Position numbers and translations under genes: made by a program | In this document: positions 14,834-20,489 of the stretch, piece by piece | Position numbering within the stretch: the first letter of the stretch is position 1 | How the letters are laid out: each line of letters begins with the position of its first letter | IMG/VR virus record: IMGVR_UViG_3300021957_003272 | Coordinates: 1-20,489 of that record | Source: a virus | Length of the DNA stretch: 20,489 bases | Direction: 5' to 3' (one strand) | The notes under the pieces: model-generated | Told to the model about the DNA's origin: nothing | The model's database searches: none | Seen by the model: only the letters and a program-made list of their open reading frames with translations

Positions 14834-15532
14834 ATGGAATTAAAACAATATATTTCAGAAGCATTTAGTAAAGAGTATGGCTTCAGAGTAAAAATTGCAG
14901 GAGACTGTGATACTAATACATTAGACATGCTAGAAAAATGTTTACAAAAATACAATCTTGTGAGTGCAACACCTTGGAAACGTACTCCTATAGAAGAAAA
15001 TCCACAGGAATTTGTTAGAGCCAAAGGCGCAACATTTACTAGTGAAGTCTGTAGTAGTGATATTGTTCTTAAGTATCCAGTCAACGAAAGAATACTTGAA
15101 GTTTGGTTAGCAGTAAATTTAGGCTTAAACCATGAAAGAGTATTAGTTTACGGAGTTAAAGAACCAAGAAGAATAGAAAGCGAAATTGCTGAAATTAGAC
15201 ATGAGGAAGATAAAGACAGATATGTTTCAGAAGAAGATGCAGAATTAAACAAAGAAGAACAGGCACATTACGAAAATGAAAATGTGGATGTCGACTATAA
15301 AGAAGCATTTTTTGGTGAAGAGTTTAATAAAAAATTCCTAGAAGAACTACAAAAAATTAAAGATGAAAAAGGTGCTGATTATTTCAGAGCTTATCCAAGT
15401 AAAGATGAACTTATGGGCGATGACCTTAAGCAAATGCACGATGACCTTATGGGACAGCCAAATATGGGTAGAGGTGCAGAAAGCACAAAACAAGTTGATA
15501 CTATTTCACAACACGGCTCAAGGAGCAGATAA
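14834..15532 (+). CDS. Acidic unknown protein, possible capsid- or core-associated protein
   Basis: 232 residues from the ATG at 14834. A TTG at 14822 lengthens the frame, but it precedes the GGAG site, so the ATG is preferred. The N-terminal part (about 1-105: MELKQYISEAFSKEYGFRV, LDMLEKCLQKY, then VKEPRR) looks like a compact alpha/beta domain. From about 108 the chain is highly charged (Glu/Asp/Lys), with FFGEEFNKKFLEELQKIKDEK forming a probable amphipathic helix and a Gln/Ser/Gly tail. I have a faint memory of similar 'SKEYxxRxKxAG' openings in cyanophage virion proteins but cannot name a function. The TAATG overlap with the next gene suggests coupling of the two acidic proteins. Confidence 0.7.
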   Translation: MELKQYISEAFSKEYGFRVKIAGDCDTNTLDMLEKCLQKYNLVSATPWKRTPIEENPQEFVRAKGATFTSEVCSSDIVLKYPVNERILEVWLAVNLGLNHERVLVYGVKEPRRIESEIAEIRHEEDKDRYVSEEDAELNKEEQAHYENENVDVDYKEAFFGEEFNKKFLEELQKIKDEKGADYFRAYPSKDELMGDDLKQMHDDLMGQPNMGRGAESTKQVDTISQHGSRSR

Positions 15533-16161
15533 TGAAATCAGGTAATTTAATCGAAAACAATGCAGTTGCTACCGGTTCTAACATTATTAAAAAAAGTGTT
15601 GGGGGCGAAAAATCAGGACAAATGACAGCAAGAGCATTGGATCAAGTTGCAAAAGGCGGTCCTGTAAATAGACAATTTGTTGATGCATTACAACCTTATG
15701 CAGAAATTTTAAATAAAATTTTAGTTAATCCTATGCTTAGACAAAGATTCGAGCAAATGATAAAACAGTTAGGAAATGAAGTTCCAACTGAATCAGTTAA
15801 CGAAGCAATGAGCGATGCTTATGGTGTTGTAAATGCGGAACCTGAAGAAGTAGACGGGCACGTTGCTTTCACACAATCAAAAAATACTGAAAAAGGTTCA
15901 GTAACAATTAACGCAAGTGGTGAAGACATGCAAGAACTTGCAAGAGTTTTAAAACTTGCAGGACTTACGTTGCCAAAAGATATGAATCCTGAAGAACCAG
16001 AAGCACATGATGAACCAGAAGCAGAAGAACCTGTACATATAGAAGTTCCTTCTGATGATGAACCTTGTGATGATTGTTCAGATGACGACGTATCATATAG
16101 TACTGATAAAGAGGTTTTAGTAAATTACCTCAAAGACAAGTTAGCAAAGCGACTTTCATAA
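15532..16161 (+). CDS. Acidic unknown protein, probable virion or assembly protein
   Basis: 209 residues. The N-terminal half is polar with a helical segment (about 45-80: LQPYAEILNKILVNPMLRQRFEQMIKQL). The segment VTINASGEDMQELARVLKLAGL (about 123-144) is a 'xINASGED-helix-LAGL' module that I associate with T4-like marine phage structural proteins. A very acidic stretch follows (about 150-188, with two Cys in PCDDCSDDD) and a basic C-terminal helix (KDKLAKRLS). The ATG overlaps the previous stop by one base. Acidic tracts of this kind occur in scaffold-like proteins; that role is inference only. Confidence 0.65.
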   Translation: MKSGNLIENNAVATGSNIIKKSVGGEKSGQMTARALDQVAKGGPVNRQFVDALQPYAEILNKILVNPMLRQRFEQMIKQLGNEVPTESVNEAMSDAYGVVNAEPEEVDGHVAFTQSKNTEKGSVTINASGEDMQELARVLKLAGLTLPKDMNPEEPEAHDEPEAEEPVHIEVPSDDEPCDDCSDDDVSYSTDKEVLVNYLKDKLAKRLS

Positions 16162-16165
16162 ATTT

Positions 16166-17041
16166 ATGCTTACCGATCTATATGTAGACGGAACAAGTTA
16201 TGCCTCAGGTTGGGGTAAAGGCCACGCAAGAAACTTATTTAAAACATCGGGTGCCTATTCCTGGGTAGACAGATTTTCAGAAATTACTAATTGTAACAAT
16301 GTTTGGAATCACTCCTTAGTTGCAAAACCTTGCGATATGCAAGTATTTGATATACGAAACTTCTGCAATCAATACTACAATAAATTTAAAACATTTGATA
16401 AACTTTTTGTTATAGCAGAGTATTCTTATATTACATATAGAAGTATAGGAATAGTTAAGGCAAGAGAAGGTATATTTAAAAATCAAGATATTATTCCTGT
16501 AGTAATGGCAAAAGGAACAGAAGTGAATTCTAATGAAGCAGGAGGTTTTGGATATATCATACAATATGTAAGAAAGAGCGATGATTATTTAAATATACAA
16601 GAACCTTTATTTGTAAAGATACCAGAAGAACATATAGATCCTAATGATCTTAAAAGAGTTAACGAATTTGCAACACAATGGTTGCTAACAAGATTTACAA
16701 ATTATATAGAACATTTAGATTATATGTATAAAAACCTATCCCTAATTAAAAACTTTTTAATTAAAAGAAATATTCCTTTTGTAATATATTCTGCCGCAGT
16801 ATCTGATAATGCTCCAGAACAGCGTTTTATAGATCAAACTTTAAAAACATTAGCAAAAGATAAAAGGATTATTCCTTTAAAAGAGTTTTCAGGAAAATCC
16901 TTATCTTCAAAACATTCCATAGAAGAATATACAATACACCCTGATAAAATGGGACATATGGCTATCGCTGAACACTTATATGACTGGGTCTTAAAACACG
17001 ATCTTACAAAAAAACCTAATTCCTCTATAATTTCAATATAA
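16166..17041 (+). CDS. SGNH/GDSL-hydrolase-like protein
   Basis: 291 residues. The opening strand LYVDGTSYASG (5-15) fits SGNH block I with Ser11 as possible nucleophile. VWNHSLVAKP (46-55) supplies the block III Asn48, and HPDKMGHMAIAEHLYDWV (258-275) fits block V with His258 as catalytic base. The acid normally three residues before that His is Tyr255 here, with Glu254 at -4, so the triad is not fully standard. No signal peptide is seen. Family members deacylate or deacetylate polysaccharides and lipids, and phage examples sit on tail fibres or act on host envelope sugars. There is no clear ribosome binding site; it follows the upstream gene after 4 nt. It lies directly before the large terminase gene, whose promoter overlaps its stop. 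Confidence 0.7.
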   Translation: MLTDLYVDGTSYASGWGKGHARNLFKTSGAYSWVDRFSEITNCNNVWNHSLVAKPCDMQVFDIRNFCNQYYNKFKTFDKLFVIAEYSYITYRSIGIVKAREGIFKNQDIIPVVMAKGTEVNSNEAGGFGYIIQYVRKSDDYLNIQEPLFVKIPEEHIDPNDLKRVNEFATQWLLTRFTNYIEHLDYMYKNLSLIKNFLIKRNIPFVIYSAAVSDNAPEQRFIDQTLKTLAKDKRIIPLKEFSGKSLSSKHSIEEYTIHPDKMGHMAIAEHLYDWVLKHDLTKKPNSSIISI

Positions 17042-17044
17042 ATA
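17037..17044 (+). promoter_or_regulatory. Perfect late promoter box, predicted leaderless start for the large terminase
   Basis: TATAAATA then 6 nt then ATG (17051). It overlaps the stop of the SGNH gene. The predicted +1 is at 17050-17051 and no Shine-Dalgarno precedes the ATG. Confidence 0.65.
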
Positions 17045-17050
17045 ACTATT

Positions 17051-18634
17051 ATGGCTAGAGGAACAGCAGATACCAGTCTGGTTAAACCCGGGTATAGTAA
17101 AACCGCATACACACCAGACACTATAGAAGATTTTAAAAATTGTGCAGATCCTGTGACTGGACCTTTGTACTTTATGACAAACCATGTAAAAATACAACAC
17201 CCTACAAAAGGAGGTATATCATTTGATCCTTTTTCTTATCAGTTAGACCTAATAGAAAATTATAACAATTACAGATACAGTATTAACATGCTGGGCAGAC
17301 AGATGGGTAAAACCACTGTGGCGGCAGGTTACTTACTTTGGTATGCAATGTTTAAACCAGATAGTACAATACTAGTTGCGGCTCACAAACAAGCAGGTGC
17401 TCAGGAAATTATGCAACGTATACGTTATGCATATGAAAGTGTACCAGATCATATCAGAGCAGGAGTCACAGAATACAATAAAGGAAGTTTAAGTTTTGAT
17501 AACGGTAGTAGAATTGTAGCAAGTACAACAACTGAAAACACTGGTAGGGGTATGTCCTTAACCTTAGTATACTTAGATGAGTTTGCATTCGTACCACCTA
17601 GAATAGCCAGTGAGTTTTGGACTTCTCTTTCACCAACATTAGCAACGGGTGGTAAATGTATTATTACAAGTACGCCTAATAGTGATGAAGATACTTTTGC
17701 TATGATTTGGAATCAAGCAAATAAATTATTTGATGAACACGGTAATGAACAAGACTTGGGTGTGAATGGATTCAAACCTATGTTGGCAATATGGGATCAA
17801 CATCCTGATAGGGACGCCGTGTGGGCAACAGAAGAACGTGGAAGAATAGGAGAAGAACGTTTTAGACGTGAACACGAATGTGAATTTGTTATATATGATG
17901 AAACACTAATAGACCCTTTAAAGTTAATAGATATGATTGGCACTAACCCTATAATAAAAATGGGGCAAGTTCGTTGGTATAAAAATATTTCACCTGAATG
18001 TATGTACATTGTAGGCCTTGATCCTAGTACAGGAACAGGTGGAGATAATGCCGCAATAGAGATATTAGAACTTCCTAGTATGATTCAAGTAGGTGAATGG
18101 CAACACAATAAAACTCCTATAGAAGGACAAATCAGAGTCATGATGGAAATCATGCAGTACATCAAAGAGCAAGGTGCTTACCAGATTTATTGGAGTGTGG
18201 AAAATAATGCTATTGGTGAAGCCGCTCTGGTTGTTATCAGAGACACAGGCGAAGAAAGTTTTCCAGGAGAAATGTTACACGAACCCAAAAAGATACAGGG
18301 TAAGAAAGGAAGACGCGGATATCATACCACTCACAAAAGTAAAATTGAATCATGTTTAACTTTAAAAAGATTAGTGGAACAAGATAAAATTATTTTAAAA
18401 AGTAAGGCTTTAGTAAGTGAACTTAAAAACTTTGTTTCAAATGCAAATTCTTTTAAGGCAAAACCAGGCGGTTCAGACGACTTGGTAATGTCTTTAGTAC
18501 TATGCTTAAGAATGGTAGATTTTGTGAGTACATTTGAGGACGATGTATATAATGTAGTAAATAGTGGTCTCGGTTGGGACGACTTCAATAGTGATGATGG
18601 TGATGATTACGACCAACCCATGCCATTAATTTAA
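17051..18634 (+). CDS. 17: Terminase large subunit, T4 gp17-like
   Basis: 527 residues. The packaging ATPase carries Walker A GRQMGKTT (82-89), Walker B LVYLDE (172-177, Asp176 and catalytic Glu177) and the coupling motif STPNS (207-211). The RNase H-like headful nuclease has Asp324 in GLDPS, Glu384 in SVENN and Asp476/Asp477 in GGSDDLVMS. A short acidic C-terminal tail follows. All catalytic residues are present, and the length is somewhat below T4 gp17 (610). It packages DNA into the prohead at the portal with gp16. It has a perfect late box 6 nt before the ATG and no ribosome binding site. The next gene starts 1 nt after its stop. Confidence 0.97.
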   Translation: MARGTADTSLVKPGYSKTAYTPDTIEDFKNCADPVTGPLYFMTNHVKIQHPTKGGISFDPFSYQLDLIENYNNYRYSINMLGRQMGKTTVAAGYLLWYAMFKPDSTILVAAHKQAGAQEIMQRIRYAYESVPDHIRAGVTEYNKGSLSFDNGSRIVASTTTENTGRGMSLTLVYLDEFAFVPPRIASEFWTSLSPTLATGGKCIITSTPNSDEDTFAMIWNQANKLFDEHGNEQDLGVNGFKPMLAIWDQHPDRDAVWATEERGRIGEERFRREHECEFVIYDETLIDPLKLIDMIGTNPIIKMGQVRWYKNISPECMYIVGLDPSTGTGGDNAAIEILELPSMIQVGEWQHNKTPIEGQIRVMMEIMQYIKEQGAYQIYWSVENNAIGEAALVVIRDTGEESFPGEMLHEPKKIQGKKGRRGYHTTHKSKIESCLTLKRLVEQDKIILKSKALVSELKNFVSNANSFKAKPGGSDDLVMSLVLCLRMVDFVSTFEDDVYNVVNSGLGWDDFNSDDGDDYDQPMPLI

Positions 18635-18635
18635 A

Positions 18636-19877
18636 ATGATTCCTGCTAATATTTATAGCAATGAAAATATCAAAACCCATCTAGGTGTTTTTACAATCCC
18701 TAATGGATTTGAAGAAGAACTTGTATTAAAAGTACTTAAAAAAGGACAAAAAGAATTCTTTAATTGTTTTATACATGACACATATATGACAGAACAATTT
18801 TATGAAATAAAACCGTCATCATATTTTATACAAGATGATAAATCTATTGGTGTCTATCATATTAAGTTTAATTTAAATTTGTTTAAAAACGGATATATAG
18901 ATTCCGAATTTCTTTTTATCTTTCCTGATATTGTTTTGCAGGAACATATAGATAATAATTGTATCATAGTTTTTGATATAAGCACTGATAATATAATGCC
19001 TGAAAAAGGACAGACAGAATGGGAAGATGCATTAGTAGATGTAATTGAAAATACAGTTACACATTATAAATTAAATAAAAAAGGATGTCTATTAATCTCT
19101 TGTTTTGATAAAACCAAACAATATCTAAATATGCCAACAATAGGTGTCAATACAGTATTTCAGTTCTTTAAAGATATTAATAAAGAAAATGTTTTAGATA
19201 TTAAAGATAGAAAATATAAAATACGATGTTTTAATGGCACACATAGAATGCATAGAATAAAATTTTTAGAAAAAATTATAGATAAACAAGGATTAAACGG
19301 TAATAATATTTCTTATTGTTTAAAAGGTGACATACAAAATCAATTAGAAGCCATAGATAATGAAATTGATAATGATAAAATAAAAGGATTATTGCCTTTA
19401 TCAGGAGACGATGCTGGTGTAACAGATTTTGCAAACAATTCAAAAGATGTTAAAAGGACCTATCATAAGACTTGTGTTCCAAGTAATTACATAGACTTTA
19501 TAACAGAAACAGAATATTACAGAAGAGAAGTCTATTTAACTGAAAAAACATCTAGAGCAATTATTTGTAAGACTCCTTTCGTATTACTGGCAACACCGTA
19601 TTCTTTAGAAACACTTAAACAAAAAGGGTTTAAAACATTCAGTAAATATTGGGACGAGTCCTATGATATTGTTTTAAACCATAATAAAAGGTTAGATATG
19701 GTTTTCAAATTATTTGAATTTTTTAATGATCTTAGTAAAAATGATTTAGAAACTATATTAGATGACACGAAAGATATACTTGAATACAATAATCAGCACT
19801 ACAAATGGTATCAAAAAGAATATATGTGTTTAGACTCTTGTAAAAAATATTTTGAAAAACTAAATTTTGATAAATAG
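18636..19877 (+). CDS. Unrecognised phage family protein (full-length relative of the gene at the left edge)
   Basis: 413 residues. No named family recognised. The N-terminal half has IVFDISTDNIMP (about 111-122) and KKGCLLISCFDKTKQYL (148-164), suggesting an alpha/beta domain. RCFNGTHRMHRIKFLEKI (197-214) is a basic hinge-like segment. The C-terminal region shows TEKT (302-305), TPFVLL (313-318), GFKTFSKYWDESYD (331-344) and Arg352, matching the partial protein at 3-647 in order and spacing. The layout of two alpha/beta halves and an E-K...PF segment would fit a GT-B type glycosyltransferase, but I see no diagnostic donor-binding motif. It starts 1 nt after the large terminase stop without a Shine-Dalgarno, so it is likely co-translated. 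Its last two codons and stop form part of the next late promoter. Confidence 0.75.
   Translation: MIPANIYSNENIKTHLGVFTIPNGFEEELVLKVLKKGQKEFFNCFIHDTYMTEQFYEIKPSSYFIQDDKSIGVYHIKFNLNLFKNGYIDSEFLFIFPDIVLQEHIDNNCIIVFDISTDNIMPEKGQTEWEDALVDVIENTVTHYKLNKKGCLLISCFDKTKQYLNMPTIGVNTVFQFFKDINKENVLDIKDRKYKIRCFNGTHRMHRIKFLEKIIDKQGLNGNNISYCLKGDIQNQLEAIDNEIDNDKIKGLLPLSGDDAGVTDFANNSKDVKRTYHKTCVPSNYIDFITETEYYRREVYLTEKTSRAIICKTPFVLLATPYSLETLKQKGFKTFSKYWDESYDIVLNHNKRLDMVFKLFEFFNDLSKNDLETILDDTKDILEYNNQHYKWYQKEYMCLDSCKKYFEKLNFDK
19869..19876 (+). promoter_or_regulatory. Late promoter box, predicted leaderless start for the right-edge gene
   Basis: GATAAATA then 5 nt then ATG (19882), built from the last codons and stop of the preceding gene. 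The predicted +1 is the A of the ATG. There is no Shine-Dalgarno. A second TATAAATA lies at 19887-19894 inside the gene. Confidence 0.6.
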
Positions 19878-19881
19878 TTGT

Positions 19882-20489
19882 ATGGCTATAAATATCAATA
19901 CAGTATCTGAAAAACTATTTAATATACTTAAAGGGTTTGGGTACGAAGTAAAAAGTTACAATAAAGAGGGTAAATTAGTTATAAATCCTCAAGAAGCAAC
20001 ACGTTTTGCTGTCGCTGAGCCTAATCTCTTAGCAAGAATAGATGTAAACGACAAAACAATAGTACTTGCAACAAGTAATGATCTTAGTGAATCTCCTGTT
20101 AGGGGTATGGTAAAAAACCTAGCACAGGATTACTTATTAAATTTTGATTACAGAGTATTTGATAAAAAGTTAAAACCAAAAGGTGAAAACGTAGACATTG
20201 CCAAAAATGCGGAGAAAGATATGGCAGAGGTTATGGAAGAAATTAATGAAGCAAGTTTAGGTAAAATGACTGGTAGCAGAAAATCCAGTTATCAGCCACT
20301 AGCAGATAATGTTAAAATTATTGTAAGACACAACAAAGACGTTAATGAAGAAGTACGTGGTGCTAGAAGCAGAAACATTCACAGTATATTAATACAACGT
20401 GGAGAAGAGAAATTTAAGATGGCAGAAAACAATCTGTCAGCCGCAAGAGCAATGGCAAGACATTTGCATAATGGCGGAGAAACTTTTGA
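19882..20489 (+). CDS. 5' part of a probable virion protein, runs off the window
   Basis: The frame is open for 202 codons to the right edge without a stop, so the gene is partial. The N-terminal region (VSEKLFNILKGFGYEVKSYNKEGKLV, then INPQEATRF) is followed by a helix-rich acidic part (about 110-130) and a basic segment. The late part contains GARSRNIHSILIQRGEEKFKMAENNLSAARAMARH, an Arg/Lys- and Ala-rich helical stretch. I recall similar segments in large T4-like cyanophage structural proteins next to gp17, without known function. The late promoter box immediately before the ATG agrees with a virion role. Confidence 0.7.
   Translation, partial: MAININTVSEKLFNILKGFGYEVKSYNKEGKLVINPQEATRFAVAEPNLLARIDVNDKTIVLATSNDLSESPVRGMVKNLAQDYLLNFDYRVFDKKLKPKGENVDIAKNAEKDMAEVMEEINEASLGKMTGSRKSSYQPLADNVKIIVRHNKDVNEEVRGARSRNIHSILIQRGEEKFKMAENNLSAARAMARHLHNGGETF

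Noticed and set aside
18650-18657. TATAAATA on the - strand near the start of the gene at 18636
   Set aside because: Explained by coding sequence (Asn-Ile-Tyr); no gene lies downstream on that strand.
1-20489. CRISPR arrays, tRNA genes, insertion sequences or integrase/attachment sites
   Set aside because: None seen: gaps are too short for these features and no repeat array or transposase was found.

Overview
This window reads as the late structural region of a T4-like (Straboviridae/Kyanoviridae-type) marine myovirus with an AT-rich genome. The hallmark proteins are a gp18-type contractile tail sheath, a gp19-type tail tube, a gp13-type neck protein, a gp4-type head-completion nuclease, gp16 and gp17 terminase subunits and a gp1-type dNMP kinase. 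Nearly every gene lies on the + strand with minimal gaps. Strong AT bias, T4-type late promoter boxes and the mix of tail genes with metabolic genes fit a phage of an AT-rich marine bacterium (SAR11-like or picocyanobacterial host). The host is an inference; nothing in the window identifies it directly.

Layout. (1) 1-647: the 3' part of a gene for an unrecognised phage family; a full-length relative of it lies at 18636-19877. (2) 643-5595: a perfect late promoter followed by five tightly packed, non-structural genes: an AGAT-like amidinotransferase, two related 2OG-Fe(II) oxygenase-like proteins, an NDP-sugar epimerase/dehydratase-like SDR and a radical SAM protein with a B12-binding-like N-terminus. 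This looks like a small biosynthetic cassette expressed together with virion genes. (3) 5632-8446: a small membrane protein, a conserved protein of unknown role, the gp13-like neck protein and dNMP kinase. (4) 8497-11396: an isolated tail sheath unit with its own promoter and a rho-independent terminator. (5) 11440-14667: tail tube, a second tube-like protein, an unknown protein, head-completion nuclease and small terminase. (6) 14664-14834: a probable 36-residue gene on the opposite strand, and divergent late promoters. (7) 14834-17041: two acidic unknown proteins and an SGNH-hydrolase-like protein. (8) 17037-20489: large terminase, the second member of the family seen at the left edge, and the 5' part of another probable virion gene running off the window.

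The most striking regulatory pattern concerns promoter spacing. Late promoter boxes ((T/G/A)ATAAATA) occur in two arrangements. Four genes (686, 8545, 11482, 14834) have the box 22-40 nt upstream plus a clear Shine-Dalgarno. Four other + strand genes (7023, 14185, 17051, 19882), and the opposite-strand small gene at 14774, have the box exactly 5 (once 6) nt before the ATG and no Shine-Dalgarno. With the T4 late promoter geometry the transcript would begin at, or one base before, the A of the ATG. That predicts leaderless late mRNAs for the neck, small terminase, large terminase and a virion gene.
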